From: Methylobacterium mesophilicum
Lineage (GTDB): Bacteria; Pseudomonadota; Alphaproteobacteria; Rhizobiales; Beijerinckiaceae
Assembly: GCF_022179445.1 (NCBI RefSeq)
Contig: NZ_BPQU01000019.1
Coordinates: 1 to 64,000 of the forward strand
Direction: 5' to 3'
DNA: 64,000 bases
Below, one piece after another: positions 51,698 through 61,267 of the stretch. Position 1 is the stretch's first letter. Each line of letters begins with the position of its first letter. The notes below the pieces were generated by a model, which saw nothing but the letters and a program-made list of their open reading frames with translations, was not told where the DNA came from and searched no databases. Made by a program: the position numbers and the translations under genes.

Positions 51698-51910
51698 TCA
51701 GCCGCGGGCGCGCAGGACCACCTGCGGGCTCGCCGGCACCGGCCGGCAATCCGAGATGAAGGCGTTGACCGGCAACGGCTTCGAGTCGCAGGCATAGACA
51801 TCCGTCGGCCCCGGGGCCGGCACCGGATCCCGGGCGATGATCGGGTTCGGCGCACAAGCCGAGGCCGCGGCGGCGAGCAGCAGGGCGGCGATGAGGTTCA
51901 GGCGGCGCAT
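51698..51910 (-). CDS. Small lipoprotein
   Basis: A 70-residue protein with a lipoprotein signal peptide: MRRLNLIAALLLAAAASAC, where the Cys at residue 19 follows an A-S-A lipobox. The mature ~50 residues hold two more Cys (YACDSK and SDCRPV), likely one disulfide. Function unknown. It lies between the aminotransferase and the secreted Pro/Tyr-rich gene on the same strand. Confidence 0.7.
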   Translation of the reverse strand: MRRLNLIAALLLAAAASACAPNPIIARDPVPAPGPTDVYACDSKPLPVNAFISDCRPVPASPQVVLRARG

Positions 51911-52046
51911 GCAACACTCGGGACGCGGGAGGACCCCCGTGCCGAACCCTGCGCATCGCGATCCGCTCTGACAAGCGCCGGCGGGGGACGACGGGCCCTT
52001 TGACGGAGCCTGTCGCCCGGCGGCAACAATCGCGACCCGCCCGCTC

Positions 52047-53276
52047 TCAGACCGCCCGGGCCATCGGCACGACGTTGTGCAGGGTCTTGTCGCCGCCATC
52101 GAAGAACCGGCGGATGTTGCGCGCGGCCTGCCGGATCCGCTGCTCGTTCTCGACCAGGGCGATGCGGACATATTCGTCGCCGAACTCGCCGAAGCCGATG
52201 CCGGGCGCCACGGCGACGTCGGACTTCTCCAGCAGCAGCTTCGAGAATTCGAGGCTGCCCATCTCCCGGTAGCGCTCGGGGATCGGCACCCAGGCGAACA
52301 TCGAGGCGGCGGGCGCCGGGATGGTCCAGCCGGCCTTGCCGAAGGATTCCACCAACGCGTCGCGCCGCTTGCGATAGGTCGCCCGCATCTCGTCGATGCA
52401 GTCGTCGGGTCCGTTGAGGGCCGCGGTGGCGGCGACCTGGATCGGCGTGAAGGCGCCGTAATCGAGATAGGACTTCACCCGGGAGAGCGCCGCCAGCAGG
52501 CGCTCGTTGCCCACCGCGAAGCCCATGCGCCAGCCGGCCATGGAGTAGGTCTTCGACAGCGAGGTGAACTCGACGGTGCAATCGATCGCGCCCGGGACCT
52601 GCAGGACCGAGGGCGGCGGCTTGCCGTCGAAGTAGACCTCCGCGTAGGCGAGATCCGAGAGCAGGATCAGCTCGTGCTGCTTGGCGAAGGCGACGAGGTC
52701 CCGGTAGAAATCGAGGTCGGCCACGTAGGCGGTCGGGTTCGACGGATAGCAGACCACCAGGGCGACCGGCTTCGGGATCGAGTGGCGCATCGCCCGCTCG
52801 AGGGCCGGGAACATCGCCGGGGTCGGCTCGGCCGGGACCGAGCGGATCACGCCGCCGGCCATCAGGAAGCCGAAGGCGTGGATCGGGTAGCTCGGGTTGG
52901 GCACCAGCACCACGTCGCCCGGGGCGGTGATCGCCTGGGCCATGTTGGCGAAGCCTTCCTTCGAGCCCAGCGTCGCCACCACCTGCGTGTCGGGGTTGAG
53001 GCTCACGCCGAAGCGACGCTGGTAATAGCCCGCCTGGGCGCGGCGCAGGCCGGCGATGCCCTTGGAGGCGGAGTAGCGGTCGGTCCGCGGCCGGCCCGCC
53101 GTCTCGCACAGCTTGGCGATGACGTGCTTGGGGGCGTCGAGGTCGGGGTTGCCCATGCCGAGATCGATGATGTCGGCGCCCTGGGCTCGGGCGGTAGCCT
53201 TGATCCGGTTGACCTGCTCGAAGACGTAGGGCGGCAGGCGCTTGATGCGGTGGAAGTCGGTCATGGGCGTGTCCAT
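52047..53276 (-). CDS. Class I/II aminotransferase, AlaC/LL-DAP aminotransferase-like
   Basis: A 409-residue fold-type I PLP aminotransferase. The N-terminus FHRIKRLPPYVFEQVNRIKATARAQGADIIDLGMGNPD is typical of the AlaC (alanine transaminase) and LL-diaminopimelate aminotransferase-like group. The PLP lysine is in TSLSKTYSMAGWRMGFAVG. Other marks are NPSYPIHAFG and VCYPSNPTAYV. AlaC makes alanine from pyruvate and glutamate. Start 53276 is preferred over 53264; neither has a strong ribosome-binding site. Confidence 0.87.
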   Translation of the reverse strand: MDTPMTDFHRIKRLPPYVFEQVNRIKATARAQGADIIDLGMGNPDLDAPKHVIAKLCETAGRPRTDRYSASKGIAGLRRAQAGYYQRRFGVSLNPDTQVVATLGSKEGFANMAQAITAPGDVVLVPNPSYPIHAFGFLMAGGVIRSVPAEPTPAMFPALERAMRHSIPKPVALVVCYPSNPTAYVADLDFYRDLVAFAKQHELILLSDLAYAEVYFDGKPPPSVLQVPGAIDCTVEFTSLSKTYSMAGWRMGFAVGNERLLAALSRVKSYLDYGAFTPIQVAATAALNGPDDCIDEMRATYRKRRDALVESFGKAGWTIPAPAASMFAWVPIPERYREMGSLEFSKLLLEKSDVAVAPGIGFGEFGDEYVRIALVENEQRIRQAARNIRRFFDGGDKTLHNVVPMARAV

Positions 53277-53388
53277 CGGCGCGTCCCGAATCTGGCGTCT
53301 CTCGTTGGTGTCGGTCGCGCGAAGGATTCGCTCTAGCAGAGTTGCGTGCCGCCGCCGACCCTCAAAAATCCGGTCCGGATCGGTGCCG

Positions 53389-53805
53389 TTATCGCGCCGC
53401 CGCGGGCACCGGCTTGATCGCGGCGGCGGCCCCCCGGCCCGCACTCTCGGCGGCGCGGCCGCGGCTCTCGTTGCGGCCGCGGGCCCCTTCGAGTTCGGCC
53501 TCCAGCGCCTTCTGACCCTCGGACGACTTGGCCCGGATCGGGCGCTTGGGCGCGTCGACGCCCACCGGCATGAAGGCGGGCGCCTCCTGGCCGCGGGTCT
53601 CGGTCACGAAATCCGGCGCGGCCACGACCCGGGGGCCGTAGCCCGCATCGGTGGCGAGGGTGCGCACCGCGTCCCCCGAGCAGGCCGCGAGCGGCGCCGC
53701 CAGGAGGGCCAGCACCGCCACGGCGAGGCCCCGCGCCGGGCCCGGGCCGCCGGACCGCCGACCGGTGGGGTTCAAAAAGGCGCGGTGCATGAGCACATGG
53801 GTCAT
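53389..53805 (-). CDS. Putative lipoprotein
   Basis: A 138-residue protein with a long positively charged leader and hydrophobic core (LAVAVLALLAAPLAAC). The Cys after LAA suits a lipobox. The mature domain reads GYGPRVVAAPDFVTETRGQ and then a charged Ala/Glu/Arg tail. Starts at 53805 or 53790 are both possible. It diverges from phaC with about 126 bases between start codons. Not recognised. Confidence 0.65.
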   Translation of the reverse strand: MTHVLMHRAFLNPTGRRSGGPGPARGLAVAVLALLAAPLAACSGDAVRTLATDAGYGPRVVAAPDFVTETRGQEAPAFMPVGVDAPKRPIRAKSSEGQKALEAELEGARGRNESRGRAAESAGRGAAAAIKPVPAAAR

Positions 53806-53931
53806 GAGAAGATCGCGCGGATGTTTCGCGACACGCGCAAACGGGCTGGTGCAACCTCTCGCTCGCTCCTTAATTTGTCGGAAACGAGGCTCACCGTCAG
53901 TCGGGCCGAAACACCACACAGGGAGGCGCGC

Positions 53932-55779
53932 GTGACGAGCCCGCGGACGCAGGCGTCGGACCAGGCTGCCGCCCGGACCGGCATGGTCAACGGCGCCATG
54001 CCGGACGGCATCACGCCGCCGATGCCGGATATCGAGGCCCTGTCGCGCAATGCCGGCCAGTTCGTGGAGGCGCTGGGGCGCAGCGCCGCCCGCATGCTCT
54101 CGCCCGAGGCCCAGGCCGGCGCTCCCTCCGGGGAGATCAACGAGGCGGTCAGGACGCTGGGCCAGATCGCAGAGGCCTGGATGTCGGATCCGAACCGGAG
54201 CGCCGAGGCCCAGGCCAAGCTGTCCCAGGCGTTCCTGACGCTGTGGGGCACGACCTACCTGCGCCTCCAAGGCCAGCCGGCCGATCCGGTGGCGGTGCCC
54301 GAGCCCAAGGACGGCCGGTTCAGCGACGCCGAGTGGTCCACGAACCCGTATTTCGATTTCCTGAAGCAGGGCTACCTGATCGCCACCCGCTGGGCCGAGG
54401 GCCTGGTGGACGAGGCCGAGGGCATCGACGAGCGCACCCGCCACAAGGCGCAGTTCTACCTGCGCCAGCTCACCAGCATGCTGTCGCCATCGAACTTCCT
54501 GCCGACCAATCCGGAGCTGATCCGCCACACCCTGCAGGAGAGCGGCGCCAACCTCGTGCGCGGCCTCAAGATGTACGAGGAGGATCTGGCGGCCGGCGGC
54601 GGCCAGCTGCGGGTCCGCCAGACCGATCCGAGCGGGTTCGAGGTCGGCCGCAACGTCGCGGTGACCCCGGGCGAGGTGGTGTTCCGCAACGACCTGATCG
54701 AGCTGATCCAGTACGCGCCCGCCACCGAGACGGTGCTCAAGCGCCCGTTCCTGATGGTGCCGCCCTGGATCAACAAGTTCTACATCCTCGACCTCAATCC
54801 CCAGAAGAGCTTCCTGAAGTGGATGGTCGACCAGGGCCTGACGGTGTTCTGCATCTCCTGGGTGAACCCGGATGCGCGCCATGCCGACAAGGACTTCGAG
54901 TCCTACATGCGTGAGGGCATCGAGGCGGCGATCGACGCGATCGGGGTCGCCACGGGCGAGAGCGAGGTCCACGCGGCCGGCTACTGCGTCGGCGGCACCC
55001 TGCTCTCGGTGACGCTCGCCATGCAGGCCGCCACGGGCAACCGCCGCATCAAGAGCGCGACCCTGCTGACCACGCAGGTGGACTTCACCCATGCCGGCGA
55101 CCTCAAGGTGTTCGCCGACGAGGAGCAGATCCGCCAGGTCGAGGCCCGCATGGCCGAGCGGGGCTACCTGGAGGGCAGCCGCATGGCCAACGCGTTCAAC
55201 ATGCTGCGGCCGGACGACATGATCTGGTCCTACGTCGTCAACAACTACATCAAGGGCAAGCCGCCCTCGGCGTTCGACCTGCTGTACTGGAACTCCGACG
55301 CCACCCGGATGCCGGCGGCCAACCACTCGTTCTACCTGCGCAATTGCTATCTCGAGAACAGCCTGGCCCAGGGCAAGATGGTCCTCGGCAACGTCCGGCT
55401 GGACCTGAAGAAGGTGCAGGTGCCGATCTTCAACCTCGCCACCCGGGAGGACCACATCGCCCCGGCGATCTCGGTGTTCGAGGGTTCGAAGACCTTCGGC
55501 GGCAAGGTCGATTACGTGCTGGCGGGATCGGGCCACATCGCCGGAGTCGTCAACCCGCCCTACAAGCCGAAATACGGCTACTGGACCGGCGGGCCGGTGA
55601 AGGGCGAACTCAAGGACTGGATCGCGGCGGCGGTGGAGACCAAGGGCTCGTGGTGGCCCTACTGGTTCCAGTGGATCGAGGCCCAGGCCCCCGAGCGGGT
55701 CCCGGCCCGCAAGCCCGGCGGCGACGCGCTGCCGTCGCTCGGCCCGGCTCCGGGCACGTATGTGCGGATGCGGGCCTGA
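53932..55779 (+). CDS. phaC: Class I poly(3-hydroxyalkanoate) synthase
   Basis: A 615-residue PhaC that polymerises (R)-3-hydroxyacyl-CoA into storage granules. The catalytic triad is visible: Cys352 in the lipase-like box GYCVGGT, Asp in TREDHIAPA and His in GSGHIAGVVNPP. Class I hallmarks include WSTNPYFDFLKQGYL, PTNPELIRHTLQESGANLVRG and PPWINKFYILDL. The GTG at 53932 has a strong GGGAGG site and is chosen; the frame is open far upstream without a better start. The length fits class I. phaA and phaB are not adjacent. Confidence 0.95.
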   Translation: MTSPRTQASDQAAARTGMVNGAMPDGITPPMPDIEALSRNAGQFVEALGRSAARMLSPEAQAGAPSGEINEAVRTLGQIAEAWMSDPNRSAEAQAKLSQAFLTLWGTTYLRLQGQPADPVAVPEPKDGRFSDAEWSTNPYFDFLKQGYLIATRWAEGLVDEAEGIDERTRHKAQFYLRQLTSMLSPSNFLPTNPELIRHTLQESGANLVRGLKMYEEDLAAGGGQLRVRQTDPSGFEVGRNVAVTPGEVVFRNDLIELIQYAPATETVLKRPFLMVPPWINKFYILDLNPQKSFLKWMVDQGLTVFCISWVNPDARHADKDFESYMREGIEAAIDAIGVATGESEVHAAGYCVGGTLLSVTLAMQAATGNRRIKSATLLTTQVDFTHAGDLKVFADEEQIRQVEARMAERGYLEGSRMANAFNMLRPDDMIWSYVVNNYIKGKPPSAFDLLYWNSDATRMPAANHSFYLRNCYLENSLAQGKMVLGNVRLDLKKVQVPIFNLATREDHIAPAISVFEGSKTFGGKVDYVLAGSGHIAGVVNPPYKPKYGYWTGGPVKGELKDWIAAAVETKGSWWPYWFQWIEAQAPERVPARKPGGDALPSLGPAPGTYVRMRA

Positions 55780-55872
55780 GGGGGCTGCGCCGTGCTCGCG
55801 GCTTGCGGCTGACGGAGCGGGTTTCGAGCCGGTTACACTGCGGCCTACGGTTTTGCTCGAAGGTGCAAGCTG

Positions 55873-56093
55873 TGATCCCCTCGCCCCGCTTGCGGGGAGA
55901 GGGCCGCGACGACCTCGTCGTCGGCGCGGCGAGGCGGCAGCCGAGGGTGAGGGGGCGGTTTAGAACGCGCACCTCACTCAGAGCCGCCCCCTCACCACCG
56001 CTCCGGCTTCGCCTCCGCTTCCCGCACGGACGACGAGGTCCGTGCGGGCCTCTCCCCGCGTGCGGGGAGAGGGGAACCCGCATTGCATCCTGA
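55873..56093. repeat. Large intergenic inverted repeat, family E
   Basis: The left part contains CCCCGCTTGCGGGGAGAGGG and the right part contains CTCCCCGCGTGCGGGGAGAG, each itself a hairpin. Between them are matching blocks such as GACGACCTCGTCGTC and GACGACGAGGTC. It fills most of the 332-base gap between phaC and fadL, which converge here. No second copy seen in this window. Confidence 0.65.
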
Positions 56094-56111
56094 AATATCT
56101 GAACAGCCCCC

Positions 56112-57425
56112 TCAATACTTCCGGATCAGCGGCGCCGGGGCGGCCGGCGGCGGGGCTCCGAACACGTAGCGGAAGCCCACCGAGACGATGTCGGCGCTCG
56201 AATCGACCACGCCCGCGAACGCGATGTTGCCGACGTTGTAGTCGCGCCCGACACCCGCGAGGATGCGCGACCGGTCGAGGAAGAAGTGCGAGTAGGCCAG
56301 GTTCAGGGTCAGGCGCTCGTTCCAGCGATAGCTGGCGCCCACCGAGGCGATGTAGCGGTCGCCGTCGGGCAGCCGCACCGAGCGGTTGCGGAAGTCGATC
56401 GGCGAGGATTCGTAGGCGAAGCCGGTCCGCACGGTCAGGTTCGGCGCGGCGTCGTACTCGCCACCGATCGAGTAGGTGTAGCCGTCCTTGTAGTTCAGGG
56501 GCAGGTTGCTGACCGGCAGGCCGAGGCGGTTCGAGACGATGCCGACCGTACCGAGCCGCGACCACTGATCCCACTCGAAGCCGAGATCGACCCGGGCGAC
56601 CGGCGAGATCGCCTGGACCAGGCCGACGCTGAGCTTGTCCGGGGTGTTGAGCTTCGCGCGCACCTGTCCGGCCGTCGCCGCCAGCGCCACCAGCGGCACG
56701 CCGATCGAGCCGTCGATGTCGTGGTGCACGGACGAGCGGTAGCCGATGCCGATCACGGTGCCGTCGCGGGGCGTCAGGGTCGCGCCCGCCGTGAAGCCGA
56801 CGCCCCAGGATTCGCCCTTGAGGAACCCGCTCGGATAGAGGGCCGGCGCGATGCCGGGGATCGGCAGCGCCTGCCGCAGGGTCAGCCGGAAATATTCGAT
56901 GTTCGGGCCGGCGGCGAGCGACAGCCACTCGTTGACCTTGAAACCGATTACCGGATTGAACGCCAGCGTGAAGATCCGGGACGAGCGGCCATAGACCTCG
57001 CCGGCCCAGACCTGGTTCGGCTTGGTCACGAGGCCGAAGGGCGCACCCGTCGAGAGGCCGAGCCAGAGGCGGTCGTTGATCTGGTAGGAGGTCGCCCCCG
57101 CGGGCACCACGGCGCCCTGTCCGATATCACCGGAATCGCCCAGGCGCGCGAAGCCCGGATTGGTCCCGGGTGCCGTCCGGATGTCTGAGGAGAGGCCGAT
57201 ATAGGTGAGGTTCTGCTCGGAGACGAAGCCCGGGTTCATCGTGATGACCGCGGGATTCCAGAACATCGACGAGACGCCGCCGGAGCCGGCGGCCGCGCCC
57301 GCGAAGGACAGCCCCTGGGCCTGGGTGCTCTGCTCGCGGATGCCGAAGGCCCCGGCCCGCGCCTCGCCGGCGCCGATCGCCGCCACCGAGGCCGCGAGCA
57401 CCCATGCGCGCATTGTCCCGTTCAT
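56112..57425 (-). CDS. FadL/OmpP1-type outer-membrane long-chain fatty acid transporter
   Basis: A 437-residue beta-barrel. Signal peptide residues 1-24 (ending EARA-G). The mature start GAFGIREQSTQAQGLSFAGAAAGSGGVSSMFWNPA is the FadL hatch region with the family NPA motif. Later strands include GVGFTAGATLTPRDGTVIGIGYRSSVHHDIDG and the late FGAPPPAAPAP tail. FadL proteins pass hydrophobic substrates such as fatty acids or aromatics. The ATG at 57425 has GGGGGAG. Confidence 0.9.
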   Translation of the reverse strand: MNGTMRAWVLAASVAAIGAGEARAGAFGIREQSTQAQGLSFAGAAAGSGGVSSMFWNPAVITMNPGFVSEQNLTYIGLSSDIRTAPGTNPGFARLGDSGDIGQGAVVPAGATSYQINDRLWLGLSTGAPFGLVTKPNQVWAGEVYGRSSRIFTLAFNPVIGFKVNEWLSLAAGPNIEYFRLTLRQALPIPGIAPALYPSGFLKGESWGVGFTAGATLTPRDGTVIGIGYRSSVHHDIDGSIGVPLVALAATAGQVRAKLNTPDKLSVGLVQAISPVARVDLGFEWDQWSRLGTVGIVSNRLGLPVSNLPLNYKDGYTYSIGGEYDAAPNLTVRTGFAYESSPIDFRNRSVRLPDGDRYIASVGASYRWNERLTLNLAYSHFFLDRSRILAGVGRDYNVGNIAFAGVVDSSADIVSVGFRYVFGAPPPAAPAPLIRKY

Positions 57426-57841
57426 CTGCTCCCCCCGAACCGGATGGCTTGTTCGGGCGCCCTGATTCGACCTTGTCCCGGTCCGGCGCCGTTGTCGGTA
57501 TGGTGCAGGTTTCCCCCGCTCGACCGCAACGGCGATCACGAGTCCGGCCGGCACCGGAAGCGCCGATGATCGACAGAATCACGACGACGGCTTATCTCTC
57601 GGCTAGGCAATCAAACCTGTTTTCCCCCCTCGGCGGACTGTCTTTCGCCGGCGGGATCCGGCGATGAATAATAAATCAGTTTGCGTCTGAATATGCACTT
57701 TTTTGCCACGATGTTGCCAAGTTGCGACACCGCGAAATCGCGAGCCGCCGCCACGGACGCGCTTGCACCGGCGGTGCTGCGCGGCCATGGTCCCGGCGCC
57801 CGGCGTAGACCGGTTCCAGGGAAGGATGAGGAGTCGCGGCG
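57426..57841. other. Divergent promoter region between fadL and the FAH gene
   Basis: No gene seen. An AT-richer part around 57600-57725 probably contains promoters for the two divergent genes. Open frames are shadow-like. No repeat of the families above is present. Confidence 0.45.
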
Positions 57842-58726
57842 ATGAAGCTCTTCCGGCACGGCCCGAGCGGCGATGAGAAGCCCGGCCTCGTGGATGCGCA
57901 GGGCGGCCTGCGCGATCTGTCCAGCATCGTGCGCGACATCGCCGGCCCGGCCTTGGCGCCGGAATCCCTGGAGCGGCTGCGGGCCCTCGATCCCGAGACC
58001 CTGCCGAAGCTGCCGGCGGACACGCGGTTGGGCCCCTGCGTCGGCGGCACCCGCAACGTCGTCGCCATCGGCCTCAACTTCGCCGACCACGCCGCCGAGA
58101 CCGGCTCGCCGATCCCGTCGGAGCCGATCATCTTCAACAAGGCGCCGTCCAGCCTGTGCGGGCCGAACGACACGGTGATCATCCCCAAGGGCTCGGCCAA
58201 GACCGACTGGGAGGTGGAGCTCGCGGTGGTGATCGGCCGCCGGGCGAGCTACGTCCACGCCAACGAGGCCCTCAGCTACGTGGCGGGGGCCTGCATCTGC
58301 AACGACGTCTCGGAGCGCGAGTGGCAGCTTGAGCGCGGCCCGACCTGGACCAAGGGCAAGAGCGCGCCGACCTTCGGGCCGCTCGGCCCGTGGCTGGTGA
58401 CGCTGGACGAGATCCCCGACCTGAAGAACCTCGCCATGAGCCTCGACGTCAACGGCGAGCGCCGCCAGACCGGTTCGACCGCGACCATGATCTTCGACGT
58501 GCCGCAGCTCGTCGCCTACGCGTCGCACTTCATGCTGCTGGAGCCCGGCGACGTGATCACCACCGGGACCCCGCCCGGCGTCGGCCTCGGCATGAAGCCG
58601 CCGCGCTACCTGAAGGCCGGCGACGAGATGGTCCTGCGCATCGAGCGCCTGGGCGAGCAGCGCCAGAAGGTCATCGCCTTCGACGACTGGACCGCCAAGG
58701 TCTCGGCCGGCGAGCCGACGCACTGA
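57842..58726 (+). CDS. Fumarylacetoacetate-hydrolase-family protein
   Basis: A 294-residue member of the FAH superfamily, of the ureidoglycolate-lyase/2-keto-acid hydrolase type. Seen are the substrate-entry region NVVAIGLNFADHAAETG, FNKAPSSLCGPNDTV, the metal-ligand run KTDWEVELAVVIG with its Glu residues, CNDVSEREWQ, KSAPTFGPLGPWLVT and GDVITTGTPPGVGLGMKPP. Strong GAGGAG before the ATG. Precise substrate cannot be set: family members cleave C-C bonds in diketo acids or ureidoglycolate. bioB starts 83 bases downstream. Confidence 0.87.
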   Translation: MKLFRHGPSGDEKPGLVDAQGGLRDLSSIVRDIAGPALAPESLERLRALDPETLPKLPADTRLGPCVGGTRNVVAIGLNFADHAAETGSPIPSEPIIFNKAPSSLCGPNDTVIIPKGSAKTDWEVELAVVIGRRASYVHANEALSYVAGACICNDVSEREWQLERGPTWTKGKSAPTFGPLGPWLVTLDEIPDLKNLAMSLDVNGERRQTGSTATMIFDVPQLVAYASHFMLLEPGDVITTGTPPGVGLGMKPPRYLKAGDEMVLRIERLGEQRQKVIAFDDWTAKVSAGEPTH

Positions 58727-58809
58727 AGCGACGCCGCCGCCTCCGCACAGGAGGGCGGCGGCCCGCAGGGCGCTTGATTTTGGCCACCGATCCCCGTCAA
58801 GAAGACACC

Positions 58810-59811
58810 ATGAGCCAAGCTGCCGACCCGCACGCCTCCGATTTCCGCCACGACTGGAGCGTCGCGGAGATCCGCGCGATCCACGACCTGCCGTTGCTCG
58901 ACCTCGTGTATCGGGCCGCGGCCGTGCATCGGGCACACAACGACCCGAGCGACGTCCAGCGCGCGAGCCTGCTCTCGATCAAGACCGGCGCCTGCCCGGA
59001 GGATTGCGGCTACTGCTCGCAGTCGGCCCATCACAAGGGCACCGGCCTGCCGCGCCAGCGCCTGATGCCGGTGGACACGGTGCTGGCCGAGGCCGCGGCC
59101 GCCAAGGCCAACGGGGCGACCCGCTTCTGCATGGGCGCGGCCTGGCGCAGCCCGCGCGACGGCGCGGAATTCGACTCGGTTCTGGACATGGTGCGGGGTG
59201 TGCGCGGCCTCGGGATGGAGGCCTGCGTCACCCTCGGCATGCTGACCGCCAGCCAGGCCGAGCGCCTGGCCGAGGCGGGGCTCACCGCCTACAATCACAA
59301 CCTTGATACCGGTCCGGACTACTACGACAAGATCGTGTCGACCCGGACCTACGGGGACCGCCTGGACACGCTGGAGCGGGTCCGCGAGGCCGGCATCGGC
59401 GTCTGCTGCGGCGGCATCATCGGCCTCGGCGAGGGCGTCGGCGACCGGGTCGCGATGCTGCACGTGCTGGCCAACCACGCGCCGCATCCGGAGAGCGTGC
59501 CGATCAACGCGCTGGCCGCCGTCCCCGGCACCCCGCTCGGCGACCGGGCCGCGCCCGTCGATCCGTTCGACATGGTGCGGATGTGCGCCACCGCCCGCAT
59601 CGTGATGCCGAAGGCCCGGGTGCGCCTCAGCGCCGGACGCAAGGCGTTGAGCCGGGAGGCGCAGGCCCTCTGCTTCCTCGCGGGGGCCAACTCGATCTTC
59701 TACGGCGAGCGCCTGCTCACCACCGCCAACAACGAGGCGGATTCCGATGCCGCGCTGCTGGCCGATCTCGGCATCCGCGTCGCGGAGCCGATCCTGGCCG
59801 CCGCCGAGTAG
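58810..59811 (+). CDS. bioB: Biotin synthase
   Basis: A 333-residue radical-SAM enzyme that inserts sulfur into dethiobiotin. The radical-SAM cluster ligands are Cys62, Cys66 and Cys69 in TGACPEDCGYCSQ. The second cluster's conserved residues are in RFCMGAAWR, EACVTLGML and NHNLDTGPDYY, and the C-terminal RLSAGRKALSREAQALCFLAGANSIFYGERLLTT is diagnostic. No other bio genes lie in the window. The stop is 4 bases from the convergent histidine-kinase stop. The ATG at 58810 has only a weak AAGA site. Confidence 0.95.
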   Translation: MSQAADPHASDFRHDWSVAEIRAIHDLPLLDLVYRAAAVHRAHNDPSDVQRASLLSIKTGACPEDCGYCSQSAHHKGTGLPRQRLMPVDTVLAEAAAAKANGATRFCMGAAWRSPRDGAEFDSVLDMVRGVRGLGMEACVTLGMLTASQAERLAEAGLTAYNHNLDTGPDYYDKIVSTRTYGDRLDTLERVREAGIGVCCGGIIGLGEGVGDRVAMLHVLANHAPHPESVPINALAAVPGTPLGDRAAPVDPFDMVRMCATARIVMPKARVRLSAGRKALSREAQALCFLAGANSIFYGERLLTTANNEADSDAALLADLGIRVAEPILAAAE

Positions 59812-59815
59812 CGCG

Positions 59816-61267
59816 TCAGCCCTCCGGCAGCACGATCCGGAAGCGGGCGCCGCCCTCCTCCGGGTCCAGGGTCAGGCTGCCGCCGTTGATGCCGATCAGC
59901 TCGGCGGCGATCGGCAGGCCGAGCCCGGTGCCGCCCGAGCGGGTCGAGCCCTGGAACGGCGAGAACAGGTTCTCCCGGGCCCGCGCCGGCAGGCCGGGGC
60001 CGTTGTCTTCCACCAGGATGGTCACCCGGCCCGGCGCGTCGCGGCAGGCGGTGACCCGCACCTCGGCCTCCGGCACCGCGGCCCCGTCCAGCGCCTGCAC
60101 GGCGTTGCGGACCAGGTTGGCCAGGGCCCGGGCGAGCTGCTCCGGGTCGGCCTTCACGCGGCATTCGCCGGCGTCCACGATGACGCGCATGCTCCGTGCG
60201 GCGAGCGCGGCGAGGTCCGGCAATTCGGCGAAGAGCGGCGCCAACGGCGTCGAACTGAGCGTCGGCGCGCGCTCGGAGACGCGGCCGTAGGCCAGGCTCG
60301 CCTCGCAGAACCGGATGGCCCGGGCGATGGCCCCGACCAAGCGCGGCGCCACCCGCTGGACCATCGGGTCGGCGGTGTCCTCCAGCCGGTCGCCGAGGAG
60401 TTGGGCGCCGGTGAGCAGGTTGCGCAGTTCGTGGCTGACCTTGCTGACCGCCAGCCCCAGCTCGGCCAGCCGCCGCTTCTGGCGGAGCTGGTCGGCCAGG
60501 ATGCGCTGCATCCGGCCGAGGGCGAGTTCGGCCTGGCCGATCTCGTCGCGGCGGCGGGACGGCGCGATGATCCGGCCGGCATCCTCCGGGTTCTCCGCGA
60601 AGGCCGTGATGTTGGTGGCGAGCCGCCGCACCGGGCGGACGATCAGCACCTGCAGCACCACGAAGACCAGCCCGGCCGCCGACGCCGCGATGATCAGCGA
60701 CGAGACCAGCAGGCGCAGCGCGTAGTCGATCATCGCGGCGCGCAGCGGCGCCTCGTCGAGCAGGACCTCGACCCGGTCGAAGCCGATGCCCCCCTCCCCG
60801 ATCACCCGGATCGGCTCGCGGACCGGCGCGACCAGGGTCCGCCACGCCCCCCGGATGGTCGACAGGGCCGTTACGTCGCGCAGGTCGACCGTGTCGGCCA
60901 CCGTCTCGGGCACCGGCTCGATGGCGAGCAGCCGCTGGGCGCCGCCGCCGCGGACCGCGATCGCCCGGGCGTTCACCCCCGCGAGCAGCCGGCTCTCCAG
61001 CGCCTCGGAGACCGGCTCGCCGGTCCGGCCGTCGAGGACCAGGGCGGCGACCTGCGCGGCCGCGACCCGGTCGGACATCCACTCGATCCGGTAGTTGGCC
61101 ACCGCCGGCACGTAGGTCAGCACCTCGGCCACCACCACGAACGCGACGGTGACGAGGAACAGCCGCCCGGACAGGCCGAGGCGGGCCGGACGCCGCTCGG
61201 GCACCTCGCGTGCCGCGGCGGCCGCCGCCGGCATCGTGACCGGGTCGGATTCGGCGGCCACGCCCAT
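59816..61267 (-). CDS. Orphan sensor histidine kinase
   Basis: A 483-residue membrane histidine kinase. TM1 spans about residues 34-55, a periplasmic sensor region of ~125 residues follows, and TM2 spans about 185-210, then a HAMP segment (RPVRRLATNITAFAENPED). The phosphorylated His279 is in SKVSHELRNLLTGAQLL. ATP-binding boxes are visible: N box ALANLVRNAVQAL, G1 VEDNGPGLP, G2 GGTGLGLPIA. The ATG at 61267 with GGAG is chosen; the frame runs on to 61615 without domain sense. No response regulator gene lies beside it, so its partner must be elsewhere. Confidence 0.9.
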   Translation of the reverse strand: MGVAAESDPVTMPAAAAAAREVPERRPARLGLSGRLFLVTVAFVVVAEVLTYVPAVANYRIEWMSDRVAAAQVAALVLDGRTGEPVSEALESRLLAGVNARAIAVRGGGAQRLLAIEPVPETVADTVDLRDVTALSTIRGAWRTLVAPVREPIRVIGEGGIGFDRVEVLLDEAPLRAAMIDYALRLLVSSLIIAASAAGLVFVVLQVLIVRPVRRLATNITAFAENPEDAGRIIAPSRRRDEIGQAELALGRMQRILADQLRQKRRLAELGLAVSKVSHELRNLLTGAQLLGDRLEDTADPMVQRVAPRLVGAIARAIRFCEASLAYGRVSERAPTLSSTPLAPLFAELPDLAALAARSMRVIVDAGECRVKADPEQLARALANLVRNAVQALDGAAVPEAEVRVTACRDAPGRVTILVEDNGPGLPARARENLFSPFQGSTRSGGTGLGLPIAAELIGINGGSLTLDPEEGGARFRIVLPEG